From Camellia lanceoleosa (taxonomy: Eukaryota > Streptophyta > Magnoliopsida > Ericales > Theaceae): DNA of 64,000 nucleotides. This document shows, piece by piece, positions 11,043 to 23,407 of this stretch; position 1 is the first letter of the stretch, and each line of letters begins with the position of its first letter. The DNA is taken from the NCBI GenBank assembly GCA_025200525.1, contig CM045758.1:8924580-8988579 (forward strand). Direction: 5' to 3'. The translations under genes and the position numbers were made by a program. The notes beneath the pieces are model-generated. The model did no database searches. It had not been told where the DNA came from and worked only from the letters and a program-made list of their open reading frames with translations.

Positions 11043-12017
11043 TCAGGGGTAATATTTCTTCAGCTTGTCCATATTGATCGGCTGGGAGAACTCTAGGCCA
11101 TCTAGGTCCATCAGAACAACAGCTCCACCCGACCAAATAGTCTTGATGATGTAGGGGCCAGTCCAATTAGGTCTGAACTTGCCCCTTGGGTCGTGAATAG
11201 GAGCTCGGTTATCCTTGAGTACCAAATCTCCTTCCTTCAAATTCCTGGACTTAACCTTCTTGTTGAAAGCTCGGGCAATTGTGCGCTGATATCCTTGGAC
11301 ATGGTACAGTGCTTTCAGCCTCCTCTCATCAAAAAGCATGAGTTCCTCGAATCTGCTCTGCTGCCAATCTGCTTCGGCTATCTGACACTCAGCCAATACC
11401 CGTAACGATGGAACCTCAATCTCGATTGGTAGAACTGCCTCCATCCCATAGACTAATGAATACGGAGTCGCTCCAGTTGAAGTTCTAATTGAAGTCCGGT
11501 AGCCCCACAGAGCAAACGGTAACTTGTCTGGCCTGTCTCGGTAGGTTTCCACCATCTTCTGCAATATGTGTTTGATATTTTTATTGGCGGCCTCAACTGC
11601 TCCGTTGGTTTGCGGCCGGTATGTAGACGACTTATGAAAAGCCACATTGTACTTCTCCAACAAATCAATCACCTCCTTCTTGAAGTGGGAACCATTGTCT
11701 GAAATTATCTCGTTTGGGACTCCGTAACGACAAATGATGTTGTTCCTAATAAACTTTGCGACATGCGAAGCCTTCAACACCGCATAGGACTGGGCTTCAA
11801 CCCACTTGGTGAAATAATCTATTACAACCAAGATGACCTCATGTCCATTGGACCCTTTCGGAGTAACAGCCCCAATCACATCGATTTCCCATACTGAAAA
11901 TGGCCATGGTGATGTCATGTTGTACAGTCTCGACGGCGGGATGTTCATGCGATTCGCATGGATCTGGCATTTGTGGCATCGCCGAACAAAACCGATGCAA
12001 TCTTCCTCCATGGTAGA
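11043..12017 (-). pseudogene. Element A integrase core and C-terminal domain
   Basis: Retroviral-type integrase (rve) that would join element cDNA to host DNA. The catalytic triad is visible: Asp in WEIDVIG, Asp in ISDNGSHF, Glu in NGAVEAANK, spaced as in Ty3 integrases. The C-terminal part (GDLVLKDNRAP ... GKFRPNWTGPYII) is the usual SH3-like end, and the frame closes at KKYYP. The frame is broken upstream by a TAG at 12018-12020 where element B has Trp (YYWSTM), between the zinc-binding and core domains. There is no chromodomain, consistent with Tat rather than chromovirus. Confidence 0.9.
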
Positions 12018-12515
12018 CTAGTAGTAACCCTGTCTGAGGATTTTCCGTGCTAGCATTACCCCATTCATGTGTGCACCACATTCTCCTCCATGGATGGCCT
12101 CCATCAGGCGCTTTGACTCTTCAGCCTCTACACACAGCTTGTGCATTCCCAGATGACCCCTTTTATACAGTTTACCCCCGCAGATGATGAACTGAACAGC
12201 CATTCTTCTGATTGCCCTTTTATCTTTGGCATTTGCCCCTAGTGGATATGCCTCCTTTTCCAAAAAGTTCCATATGTCGTAATACCAGGGGTTGTTGTCC
12301 TGCACTTCATCTATGGCAGAAATTGACTCGTAGGCGGGTGCAAATTTCTGGTCGATAATGACTGGACACATCCGGACTCCACACGGGATGTCTATCATGG
12401 AAGATAGAGTTGCTAGTGAATCTGCGAACCTGTTGTTCTCTCTTACTAGGTGAGTAAAATTTAGCTTCTCAAACCGAGGAATTAACAAATCCAAGGCCTG
12501 GTGGTAAATTATCAT
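12018..12515 (-). pseudogene. Element A: end of archaeal-type RNase H and integrase zinc-binding domain
   Basis: Starts within the archaeal-type RNase H (NRFADSLATLSSMI carries the last catalytic Asp region) and continues through a linker into the integrase HHCC domain (AIHGGECGAHMNG, with the CHKC pair in the following fragment). It is one frame with the next downstream fragment apart from the TAG at 12018-12020. Upstream, a TAG and a TGA within 12516-12566 interrupt it where element B reads GDSNLVV and KGDW. Confidence 0.88.
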
Positions 12516-12566
12516 CCTTTCTTCTTTAACTTTTCACTCTCCTTTTGCCTGAGACACAACAAGGTT

Positions 12567-13301
12567 CTAATCCCTGATGACGTCCAATCGTCTTGCCCCT
12601 AGTTCTAGGGCTGCTTCTAGATCGGCAATACATGCCTCATATTCTGCCTCATTGTTCGAGACCTTGAACCGGAGTTTGAATGCTAGGGGGATACGGGAAT
12701 CGTCAGGCGCTATCAGTAACACTCCTATCCCATACCCATATTGGTTCGACGCTCCGTCAAAGTACATCGTCCAAGTTTCATCTTCGATGTGCAGAATAGT
12801 TTCATCTGGGAATAGGTACTCAACCGCTTCATCCCCCTCAATCGGGTGGTCGGCAAGGAACTCTGCTACCGCTCTCCCTTTTACTGATTTGCACGTTACA
12901 TACTTGAGATCGAATTCGAAAAGCAACAGCAACCAACGAGCTAGCCTACCCGTAAGTGCTGGTTTCTCGAAAAGATATTTGATGGGATCAAGTCGTGAAA
13001 CCAACATTACAGAGTGAGCTAACAGGTAGTGCCGCAGCTTCCTGGTAGCCCATACCAAGGCCAAGCAAGCCTTCTCGAGCGGAGTGTAGCGGGTCTCGTA
13101 GTCCAGCATCTTCTTGCTCAGATAGTAGATGGCCCTTTCCACTTTATCTTCTGATTCCTGCGCGAGCATACAACCCATTGTAGTCTCGGTCACTGATAAG
13201 TACAATATCAACGGTTTCCCTGGCTCTGGCGGTGATAATACGGGTGGGTTCTGTAAATATTCTTTGATCTTTTTCGAACGCTTTGGCATCGGCGATCCCA
13301 T
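12567..13301 (-). pseudogene. Element A gypsy RNase H plus archaeal-type RNase H
   Basis: Two RNase H domains in tandem. The first (LILYLSVTETTMGCML ... ALVWATRKLRHYLL ... FLADHP) matches the Ty3 RNase H but lacks the usual first catalytic Asp. The second (WTMYFDGASNQYGYGIG ... NNEAEYEACIADLEAAL ... VIRD) is the archaeal-type RNase H, with Asp and Glu catalytic residues visible. Dual RNase H is a defining Tat-lineage trait; the second domain is thought to do the RNA removal. The frame is shifted relative to RT near 13300-13330 and ends at a TAG right after VIRD. Confidence 0.88.
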
Positions 13302-15487
13302 TGGAACTTCGTTTTCTTCAGGGGACCAAAAAGTGGTTCACAAGTCAAGGTTAGTTTTGAGATAAACCGTCTTATGAATTGCACTTTACCCAGAAAGCCT
13401 CGCACCTCCTTTTCAGTCCTTGGTGGTGGCATTTCTAAGATGGCCTTGATTTTGAAAGGGTCGACTTCGATGCCCCTTTGTGTAATCAGAAACCCTAGCA
13501 TCTTTCCCGCTGTAACACCAAATGTACATTTCTGAGGATTCAGTCGCAACCGGAATTCTCTGATCCTTTGGAAAAACTTTCGCAAGGTGGTGTAGTGGCC
13601 CTCTCTTTTTTTGGACTTGACAATCATGTCGTCCACGTACACCTCAACCTCTTTGTGGATCATATCATGTAGTATTGTGGTTGCAGCCCGTTGATATGTA
13701 GCCCCAACGTTCTTCAGCCCAAATGGCATTACTCTATAACAGTACGTCCCCCACGGGGTAGTGAAAGCAGTCTTCTCCCGGTCTTCGGGTGCCATTACTA
13801 TCTGATTGTAGCCTGAGAAGCCATCCATAAATGAAAGCAAAGCATGCCCCGCTGTGAAATCCACTAGCTCATCAATGTGCGGTAAGGGAAAGTCGTCCTT
13901 CGGACTGGCTCTGTTCAAATCCCTGAAGTCCACACATACTCTGATCCTGCCATCTTTCTTCGGCACTGGAACAATATTGGCCAACCAAGTCGGGTATTCG
14001 GATACCAGCAGGAAGCCTGCATCAATCTGCTTGGTGACCTCTTCCTTGATCTTGATGGCCCAATCTGGGTGGATTCTCCTGAGTTTCTGTTTGACAGGTC
14101 GGGCTTCGGGGTCGAGAGGGATCCGATGCTGTACAATCTTAGGATCGATTCCAGGCATGTCTTCGTAGGACCACGCGAAAACATCTTTGAAATTTTTTAA
14201 TAAAGCGACTAAGCGCTCGCGTTCCTCCGAAGACAACGTGGACCCGATCTGGACCAGCTGCGGGTCCTTCTCAGTACCAACATTCACAGTAGTGATTTCA
14301 TCCATTAAGGGTTTAACAAACCTCTCCTGCTCTGGTTCAATTAGTCGTTGCAAAATCGGAGGAATTTCGTCCTCGTCGTTTTCATCAAAATTTTGAAAGT
14401 CCTGATTTAAGCAATAAATCAAAGGCACAGAAAAATACACAGAAACCACATTCACCTTGTTCTCATTAGATGCTTCCAAGCCGTCCAATTCTTCTGTTAC
14501 AACAGACTCAAAAGAGAAAGAAAAAGACGACCTAGACAGGACTGTGGCATCCGGGTTATCACCCCCAGGAATACCAGACTCAGACTCAGACGAGCTGGAA
14601 CCTGATTCCGACTCACAAGACTCGGTGGAATCAGATTCCAGCTCACTACCTGACCCGGTACTGCTCGACAAAAATCCTTCTTCGTACTGCCAAACGAGAG
14701 AAGGTGCGATGGATGCATCCAAAATGTTTGCTGGTAGGCCCGCAGCCGTTTCATCTCTGATCATGGACACCGAGGAGTTATCCCCTAAGCACAACTGATC
14801 GATCGAAGGATCTGAAAGTAGACAAGCCAGTGCTACCCCCATTTCCAACTCTGTGTCCTCAGACTCTGTTCCTTTGCTCTGTTCTGTCTCAACTATCGGG
14901 TCTGTCTGCCCTTCAGCAACATCGTCCCCAGGTAACTGTAGGTCAAAGAAAATCTCAAACCCTAGTACGCGCTTCTTCTCCGCGTTTAGCCACGGCTCCG
15001 GGAAACCACAGAATGGGAAATCCTCCCCCTCTCGGACGAAGCGTCCGTTCAGGGTGCCCTGGATGGGCTGGTGCATCAGTTCAAATGGTTTCCCCATTCG
15101 TTTTGCTTTGGCTCTTCCTGCCATTTCTTTCCCCTTTCTTATCCAATCCTCCTTGGTGGGCAGATAACCCAAACCAAAGGTATGAGGGTTGTGTGGCACC
15201 TCGGCCAACGTTGCGACGCCTTTCCGGCCACTTCTTCCTAATCCCATCCCGGGGATGTGTTGGAGTTTGTTCATAAGGTACACCGCTTGAGCGCTGGTGT
15301 ACAACCCTTCGTTAGCTGCCATGATGCTCTGTACAACCTGAGCCTCAGCCAAGGTAAATCCCGATATGAACACGTCCTCCATGCCGTGCTCAATCTCTAG
15401 AACAGGTGTAGATACCTCTGGTGGTGGGTGGATTGATGAATTTCCGAAAACAATGGCTACTCCCTTCCCACAGGGGTATTTCACCAT
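13208..15487 (-). pseudogene. Element A protease C-terminal region, linker and reverse transcriptase
   Basis: About 760 codons. The first third follows the protease and has conserved blocks shared with element B (SIHPPPEVSTP, PGMGLGRSGRKG). A Ser/Glu/Asp-rich linker lies near residues 285-320. RT follows from about residue 500: RVCVDFRDLN, PLPHIDELV, FSGYNQI, MPFGLKN and the catalytic YVDDM at 13625-13639. A possible 54-nt intron (14455-14402) sits between linker and RT. The frame breaks after the RT thumb (about 13300). RT copies element RNA into DNA in virus-like particles. Confidence 0.9.
14402..14455 (-). other. Candidate 54-nt intron between protease and RT
   Basis: The minus strand reads AACAAG|GTGAATGTGG ... 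GCTTAAATCAG|GACTTTC. Element B keeps the same borders (45715-45766, 52 nt, GAG|GTGAATGTGG ... CTTAAATCAG). Ogre elements are known for a spliced intron at this place. The length is short for a plant intron, and in A it is in frame without a stop, so this remains a hypothesis. Confidence 0.3.
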
Positions 15488-15695
15488 TTGGTGCAGAGTA
15501 GATGATACTGCCTTTACTTGATGCAGCCACGCCCCCCCAAAAGCAAGTTGAAAGTTGCAGGCACCTCTAAGACATGGAATTCTATCTCATGCTGTCCTGG
15601 TCCAACCTTCGTCCGAACTTTAACCGTTCCCATTACCTCTCTACTTGTGTTGTCATATGCCCAATCACACACAAGTTTTAGTGCAGTCGCGATCT

Positions 15696-18600
15696 TTAAA
15701 CCAATGGCGTATCTTTGTCCTTCTTTGGCGGAACATTGATGGTAGATCCAGTATCAACAAGAACCACCGGTATCCATTTATCTCTACACTCCACAGAGAT
15801 GTAGAGTGGCTTGTTATGATCTACGCCCTCAGGCGGTAACTCTTTATCGGAAAAAGTCAACATCGGGGAACCTCCTCCGGGAAAAACTAATCCGACTAAC
15901 TGTTCGGGCGTAGTCTCTATTGAAAGCTTAGCCTTATCCATGGCTGAAAGGACAGCCTGCCTGTGCACTCGAGAAGCCATAAGCAGTCCCCAGATGGAGT
16001 TGTCTGCCTGTATCTTTTTCAATTGTCTTAGCACGACCTCGTCTTCGAGTTGCTTTTCCTTCTGTTTTTCAGCCTCTCTATCCTTTCCGGAAGTCTCGGG
16101 TTGGTCTAGGTGTGGGGGTTTGAAGTACCGCCCACTCCGTGTCATGTGGTCGACTTCTCCTAGATACCAAGTGTCATCGGGTTGGTTATTCCCCCAATCT
16201 TCGTCTGTGTGGGCAAGACACAAGTCCTCATCTTCCCACCACATTCCATCAGCGGCTGATAAACATCTGTCTGGCTCTGATGCGACAGCTCTCGCACTCA
16301 CAGTACCTTCTATTCTCATGCCTGCAGCATCCTCTGTTTCTGTGCACACAGCAGTTTCCACTCCCACGTGGGCCTTCGCCTTCCTGATTCTCTCGGAATC
16401 TTCAAATCTTTCTTGCTCCATTTGTACCAATGTCTGTTCGAATTGTGTGAGCGCGTCTGTTGGCTCAACGACTCCCACATTCGCAATGCCTGAGTTTCGA
16501 GCAAAATTCTTAGTGTCGGCGCTCTTCGGTGGTGTATTATGTTCCTTGACTGATACTCTCGCCCCTGCCGGGCTCCATTCTGCCTGACATTCTTCTATCA
16601 CATCAGGTTGATCGTCCAACCACCCAATAACTTCTGTTGAATTCTCATAATCGAACCATGCGACAGCCGTATCCTCTGGGTCTTGGTCACTGTAAAACTG
16701 AAGATTGGCAAGGTCCTCCTCCACAGTTGTTACACCATCTGTTTCCCGTTCTAAACTGTCCCCATGGATCACACACAGCTCTCTCTCTGCTGACAGTTCT
16801 ACCCTTGGCCCATCTTGACCTATTGATGAAATGTAGTCACTCGGACTATACATCTTCTTAACATAACTCCCAGGTTCTACAGACTCTGGCTCTGCGATCC
16901 TCTTTTCTTCTGAAGTCTCTTCTCTTGTATCCTCAACAGTCACCACCGCAGGCTCGGGTTGGGTCATGGAGATGTCCATCATGCACAGGTTGGTGCAATC
17001 AAGGAGGAACACCTCCGGCTTGGGTAGGTGGGAAGAAGTGATATAAATGCTAGGGTCGTAGAACGCGGCCCCCGTATGGATGAAATTGAGTCTTTTGGGC
17101 GGTGGAGCTTGGTTATGTGTGGGAAGGGGATTTGTGGTAACATTGGGTTTCTTCGGTGGCAGAATCACCCCGTTATCGATGAGGTCTTGGATCTCATGGC
17201 GCAGTCGGAAGCACAGATCGGTATCGTGACCGTGCTGTTGGTGAAATGCACAATACTTGGTCGGGTTGTGGGAAGGGGGAAGCGGTTCTGGTAATGGCCG
17301 CGGCTCCAGGGGCTTCAGGTGCCCTTTTTTGATCAAAACCCCCAGAGCTTTGGATAGGGGCATGTATAGTGGAGCGAAGGTTCTGGTGTTTCTGGGTGGG
17401 TATTTAGTTGTTTGCGGTTTGCTTCCGGATGCACCGGAGAATGGCGTAGCTGCCATGGTTCTCGATGGGGGATTGGTGGTGACCATGCCTACTTCTGAGG
17501 CTCTCACAGCCGCGGTGCCACTCGGGCCTGCATTGGCGTTGCGATTGAAAGTCCTTCTGGGTTGTTCCCGATCATTATCGAACAAGCCTTGCTTCAAGGC
17601 ATCCTCGATCTGCATTCCCATCTCATGTAGATCTGCAAAGGTAGGGAAGGGGACCACGATCATTCTCAACATCAATCTAGGTTGGAGGTTGCGCACAACC
17701 ATCCGTATCTGATCCTTCTCTGTCGGCCTAATGGCCATCATGGAAGCTTTAGCCCTCCATCTAGTCACAAATTCTGAGAAGCCTTCTTTGGGTTCTTGCC
17801 TTGTTGTCTCGAGATCACGGGTTGTAATCTCGATTTGCGTGTTGTACGAATATTGCGAAACGAAGGCCTCAGCCATCTCATCCCAGTTTCTCTTAACATC
17901 ATCTTCCAATTTTGCATACCAACTAGACGCCACACCTGACAGGGTTCGGCCAAACAGAGAAAGCTTCTGTAGTCTGGTGAGGCCCATCGGTCTTAGGATG
18001 TCCGAAAATAACCTTAGGTGCACCATGGTGTCCCCGGACCCATCAAATCGATCCACATGAGGCATTTTGAATCTGTTGGGCAGCGTCACAGCTGCGTCGG
18101 TATATCCATCTTCAATGTCGAGGATAGTTGTGGCCCTTTGGGATATCTTGAATAGCTTTTCAAGCTTGTTCAACTTTAGTGCGGTGGGATCGGTCTCAAA
18201 CTCAAAGGGAGAGTCTGGTAGGTTGGTGGGTGTTTTTGATAGCTGGGGTTGGATTTGAGGTAGAATTGGAGGTGGGGGTGGTCCTGCAGGAAGTTCTGTA
18301 TCATTCTGAACATTGGTTGCCTCCCCGGGGTTTGGAACTCCTGGTGGGGGAGGAGCTTGATGCGAAGCAGATGCTCCGGTTTGTTGCTCGAGTCTGGAAA
18401 TTGTCTCTGCCTGTTCCTTCACAAGTGTGGCCTGACGGGCGGCATCCTGCTGCATTGCTTTCATGCTCTCTTGGAGGTGGCGCACCATCTCTTCCAAACT
18501 TGCCATACTGTTCTGTTCTGGTTGAATTACTGATATATGCTCCCTATCTGTAGGTGACGCGGAACCCTGATCCCTACTAAACACAGGTGAGGTAGATAAA

Positions 18601-18783
18601 GCCCTCTGAATTGACTGTTGAACTGATATCCTCTGCCTAACTGTCCTCCGTCTAGTAATCGAGGGTAGGGAGCGATACACTGGTTGTCCGTCTATCAGAT
18701 CCTCAGATCGATGAAGGCGACGACCTCTGATCCAGAGTGCTTGGGGAATATCTACTGGGTTAGAAGCAATGGTGCTCAACTAC
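15696..18783 (-). pseudogene. Element A gag and start of aspartic protease
   Basis: Long open frame of about 1,027 codons. Gag (Retrotrans_gag) lies near residues 235-400 (RFDGSGDTMVHLRLFSDIL, FGRTLSGVASSWYAKLE, TRWRAKASMM). A Tat-type zinc-knuckle-like segment, CAFHQQHGHDTDLC, follows near residue 505. After a long acidic spacer comes the protease site VVLVDTGST (DTG at 15747-15755). The frame shifts right after INV. No ATG starts the conserved N-terminus (TIASNPVDIPQALW); the first ATG is about 85 codons in, yet element B conserves the same N-terminus up to a TTTTTACTAG|G acceptor-like site at 18784. A 5' exon with the true start is inferred. Confidence 0.87.
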
Positions 18784-19476
18784 CTAGTAAAAAGATAAAT
18801 AAAGCGTATAAATAAACAGACAATCGGGCAGCATAACGGCGCAAAATAAATAAACACACAACACACGGTTGGGATTATAATATACAGCCATAAACTGTTT
18901 CTTCAAGCATTCTGATCACTGTTTCTGAATCATTGCCCCTAAGTCTGAATCGGATACCCACGGATAACTGATTCCCCCAAAATACTGACTGATACCCGCA
19001 GGCCTGATGCCTAGTCTTGCAAACTGATACACGTATTTCCCTGTAGAGATACACTCCAAAAGCACATAGCATGTAAAAGAGAGCCAATACACCCCTATGT
19101 TGGGGTAGGGTTTCCCTGTCCTATTTTGTCAGGAGCTAGGGTTTCACTACGCACACAGCGGTTTCAAACAACCTAACATCGGGTAAGCAACCTATCCTAG
19201 TTTGGAATGGTCACTATGGATTCTGAATATGCACTAGGTCGAATGGTCAAAAAGGGTGCCCCGGTAAAAACCGGGGTTTGTCTTCCCATACTGGCAGAGC
19301 CCGCAACCGGTAAGCCTTATGGACATGCCTTGACAAGACAAGCCTCTGGCAAACCGCTCAGGAATAGCAGATGGCCAACACGGTGTCCTAGGCGCACCAA
19401 TGCACATGTAATGCAAAGAAACACATAAACGTAGTCAAAAATAGGATATCACGAGTTCGAGTCAAACTCTCTAAAA
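18784..19476 (-). other. Element A 5' leader with paired telo-boxes
   Basis: Non-coding leader between primer site and gag, alignable to 40699-41418 in element B. It contains two AAACCCTA telo-boxes (19106-19113 and 19137-19144, minus strand), a conserved ATGCTGCCCG (ATG at 18834-18832), and a T-rich stretch ending in CTAG at 18784 that looks like a 3' splice site. A 70-codon open frame (18875-19087) has no match in B. Confidence 0.6.
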
Positions 19477-19494
19477 TCCCCAGCAGAGTCGCCA
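19477..19494 (-). other. Element A primer-binding site
   Basis: The minus strand reads TGGCGACTCTGCTGGGGA, five bases inside the LTR end. It starts with TGG as expected for pairing with a tRNA 3' CCA. It is not the initiator-Met type. Ogre elements are described as using tRNA-Arg; I cannot confirm the match here. Confidence 0.8.
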
Positions 19495-19499
19495 GAAAC

Positions 19500-22400
19500 T
19501 GTAACAAGCCCGCGTGGGACCTCGCTACAGCTCGGACTCTTCCTTTTGTTTGGATTGCGGTTCTAAATCTGAACCAAAGAGTCCACCTCTGGCAAATCGT
19601 TTTGAAGAAAACAGATTTTTTGAAAAGTAGTGCCAAACATGGACTGCTTTGCCAGATACAGAGTCGCCACCTAAATATTTTTAAAATGGGGAATTTAGGA
19701 AACCCTGACTCGGTGCCGAAGGCCACATGTCCGTCATCACCAAAGTACACTTGGCTCGGGAGCTTGGGTACGATCGGGGAAGGTCAGCTATGAGCACCCC
19801 CTTTCGCCCGATCCGAAGACCGGCCCCTACTAACCATGATATCCGTTTTTGAAGACGTTATGTATTCTTATTCTGGTTATTAGCCTAGAATTACTATGTT
19901 ATGTGCACAGCAAACAAGTATAGACTAGATTGCCTAATTTGGAAATAAGCATTGCATATCCGTTCGTTTTGAAAACAGTTTGAAATTGCTACTTGCAAGT
20001 AGGCTAAAATACGGATTTCAATGAGTTGTTCCAACTCAGGCAATCCAACCTTCACCCACAGGCATTCAAACAGTTTATCTCAAATAAGCACTTAGCCGCA
20101 TGGTAGGCATACTGTCATGCTAACATACACACACATGCGATATGCTAAAGCATAAATACTTACATCGTACTCCGTGCCAAAACAAGAAACTAGTTAGTAA
20201 TCATGCATGATCCTAGTTCATGTTAAAAATGGCTAATGCAACACATGCAAAGATGCAATCTAGACAGGCTCGGCTATCCTAAACATGGCATGTGAAATGT
20301 TACAAATAGCACGTATTCAATTTGGAATTGAAAATACAATGCGGTTTGTATGATGTACCGAGCCCGGTGCATGTAAACGAATGCATGGATGCACGCATGC
20401 ATAGCATAAGGTATGCTAAAATAAATATGCCCTAATCTACCATCATAAGCAGGTAAATAAAAGGGAAGAAAGAAGTGGGGGTTGGAAGACATGCACACAC
20501 TCACCCACACTTATTACAGATGCGCCCTCACTCGGAGGGACCAAAAGAATATACAGTCCAAAAATAATACAGTCCAAGAATATAATAAATTATTACAAAA
20601 TTCTAATTATTAAAATTAAACCAAATATAAAAAGAAGGTGGGGCCTCGGCCCTGCCTTGGGATGCGCGTGAATGATGTATGCTTGATCCGACTTGCCCGG
20701 AAAACCCGTGTCATGCCACTGCTGCTTCTGTTTTTACTGCTCTGTCCCTCCAAAAATTCCCAAAGTCCCAGAATAGGTTCCTTGCACTCTGAGGATCATC
20801 ACCGGCTGGATGAAATGGTCATCGGCTGATCAAATTGGCCACCGGCTTCTTGTAGAGTTTATCGGCACAAAAAGTTTGCCGGTCGGCACATTATACTGCC
20901 GGGCGTAAAGTTCTCAGAAGGATGCTTTGACAAAGAAGAATGCATAACAATGCATGGCATGGATTTTGAGCATATGTAAGCATGGTCAATGCCTCCTATC
21001 ATGCTTGGAGACTCAAGGAGGCATGACCCTTGGTTCTTGGGCCATCAATGGTGCATCGTGATGCATGATAGCCTAAAGAACCAAGGTTGCACTTTGATGT
21101 AAAAATGCATGCAACAAACAAATGGAATCCAAGGCCTTATCATGTGTTGGTCAAGGGCCTTGGTGACCAAGAATTGAGACAAGTTGCACTACTTGAAGTG
21201 TGAACGCTTCTCAATCCTATGCTTGGCTTGACAATCCCCAAGCCAAGCCATGGAATGCATGTATGCAACATGGCTCAAATGATGCAACCATGAGGATTAG
21301 AAAGCAACATGTAAAATGCAATGCAACATGCAAAGTGCAAATGTGTTGTGAACATAGGCAATTAGGCAATGTGACCATCATGCTACAACACTCAATAAAC
21401 CAAGCATGCAACAAGCATATAAGGAGCATACAATGGTGGCCTTAACCACCATGGGGGAGGCCTCAAACGTCTCCAAAACAGTGGCCAAAATGGACTGAAA
21501 TCATGGACAAAATGTCATGCAAGCATGCAAGCCAATAAGCCCAAAACCAAGGGCACTCAAGAGAGCATCTAACCATCACTTACACAACCACTCATGGAAT
21601 GAATCTAACAACCAAAAACAGATTTTTAGCGTGCAAAATGACACCCAAATCCCACATATGGCAGCCCCAAAATGCCCCAAGCAAGCAAGCATGCACAAGG
21701 CCTATTCTTAGGCATAAAAAGGACATACCTTTAAAGCATGAAAGAGATGACAAGTACAAACATATGAGCATGGATTGGGGTCTGAAATAGCATGTCAAAT
21801 GATCCCTAATCATCTAAATAAACTATCCAATGCATGTACATGGATCATGGGCTTAAGGCTTACAAGCCATTATGCAAAGTAAACATGTCAAGCATGCCAA
21901 AAGTGACAAAATCAGTGGCTCACAGCCCCTACACATGACAAAATGGTGCTAACACCTTCATGAAACTAAGCTAAAACATGCAAAAATCATGGCCTCAAAG
22001 CATGGCATACTTCTAAGCATAAAGGAGCATTTCAAAGCAAACATGAGAGGCATGTTAAGGGCTATAAATCTAACCTAAAACAGAGGCACAACACATCATA
22101 TGGACCACAAATATGCTCTGAAATGAAGCCAAAACCAACCAAGCACACATGCTATTCTTTAGGCCAAGAACAAAGGCAAACAAAGGACCAAGGGGAGAGG
22201 GGTGTCCCTCCCCTATTCATGACTTGAAATCACCTTCCTCACCACTGAAAACCCACTAGTTTTCAGTGGTGAGAAGGCCAAAAACACCAAGTAAACAAGG
22301 CCTCACCAAAAGGACACCAAAATGGCCAAACAAGGCCTAAAAGGGTGAGCCTTTGCTCAAACCACAAAATGACCTTAATGAAGGTTCAAGAGCAAGTAAA

Positions 22401-23407
22401 AACAAGATCTTTTCATGTTAAACACAAAGCCAAAAACACAAAGCAAGATAGGTAGAAACTAGTTGCAAGAATGGGGAAACTAAAGCAAAGAGTTTACCCT
22501 TGAAGATCCTTTGAAGAACAGGTGGTCCAGCCACTCTCTAATGATCAAAACTAGTCCAAAACTTCAACAAACAACCACCCAAGCCTCTGAATCTCGAGCT
22601 AAGGTGTAATGGTGTGTGTAATGGTGCAATAGTAAGGTAAAACACACCTATTTAGGCCTAAAAACACACACACAAGAGGAGAGAGAGGAAAAATATAGAG
22701 AGAGAAGGTATATCACACAGATATAGAGATACAAGCTCTGGTTTTCTATCTCAAATGGCCAACCTTAGCTCAAGGGAGAGGAGATGAGCTTAAATAGTCC
22801 AAAAACCAAGCCAAGACTTAATGGCTAAGCAAGACCAAAAGGTTCAAGGGGTGCAAAGGGTTCTTAGCTTCTTGGAGAAGCTAAGACAGCTGGCCAAGCT
22901 TCTCCAAGAAGCTTGGCCAAGGGTTCAACCTTCTAGAAGGTTTATGGGGTTCAAGGGTGCAAAGGGTGCAAACCCGGGCATGGAGAGTGGTGATAGTGCA
23001 TTCCAGCTGTCACAGCTGGCATGCACCATCCCTGGGGGTGCAAAGGGGTCACACCGACCAGCCAAAATAGTCACCAGCACAAAAGAGTGCCGGTCGGCAG
23101 TATACAGTGCCAACCGGCCAAAGGTTTTGAGAAATTAGTGCCGGTGGCCACTAGGGAGTGCCGGTGGAGGTGTGGGGCAGCCGGTGGGCTTCAGGGATGG
23201 CTAACAAGCCTTCCCCTACCCTCAAATGCAAAAACACACAAGTCTTGGTATAAAACCAAGCACAGAACAAGCCAGTTGAGAGGTCCTGAGGCACGGCGCG
23301 CAGCCGGGACCTCTGGGAACTCAAAACAAACACCAACATGGATAATCACCGAGTGTTCGAGCGGTGACGTCCAAGTCTTGAGGACGGTCAAAAATGGGGT
23401 GTCTACA
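19500..23407 (-). repeat. Element A 5' LTR (complete, 3,908 bp)
   Basis: Bounded by TGTAACAAG at 19500 and TGTCTACA at 23407, i.e. TG...CA termini on the element strand (TGTAGACA ... CTTGTTACA). It carries the GGTCGGCA-type arrays near 20815-20905 and 23040-23200 and a TATA-like box at 22788-22797. It is nearly identical to 3796-6956 over the shared length, so the insertion is young compared with the 1-3695 copy. Confidence 0.93.

Larger units (their letters stand above)
3796..23407 (-). mobile_element. Element A: Ogre/Tat-lineage Ty3/gypsy LTR retrotransposon
   Basis: Minus-strand element. On the plus strand the order is 3' LTR (3796-6956, left end lost in the gap), polypurine tract, tandem repeat, antisense PMD1 gene, integrase, archaeal-type RNase H, gypsy RNase H, RT, protease, gag, primer-binding site and 5' LTR (19500-23407). 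The internal part is 12,543 bp; with two 3.9-kb LTRs the full element would be about 20.4 kb. A second (archaeal-type) RNase H plus extreme size and long LTRs are Tat/Ogre hallmarks. The right flank is inside a Copia pol gene and starts CCATG, the expected target duplication; the left copy cannot be seen. Frameshifts and stops in gag-pol make it non-autonomous as sequenced. Confidence 0.9.

Noticed and set aside
12577..13017. 146-codon plus-strand frame opposite RNase H
   Set aside because: Shadow of the minus-strand RNase H coding sequence; no motif.
14457..14798. Acidic open frame on the plus strand opposite the protease-RT linker
   Set aside because: It is the complement of a Ser/Glu-rich repeat-like linker in the real minus-strand frame and is not kept in element B.
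19106..19144. Interstitial telomere repeats
   Set aside because: Only two single AAACCCTA boxes, not a tandem TTTAGGG array; treated as telo-boxes.
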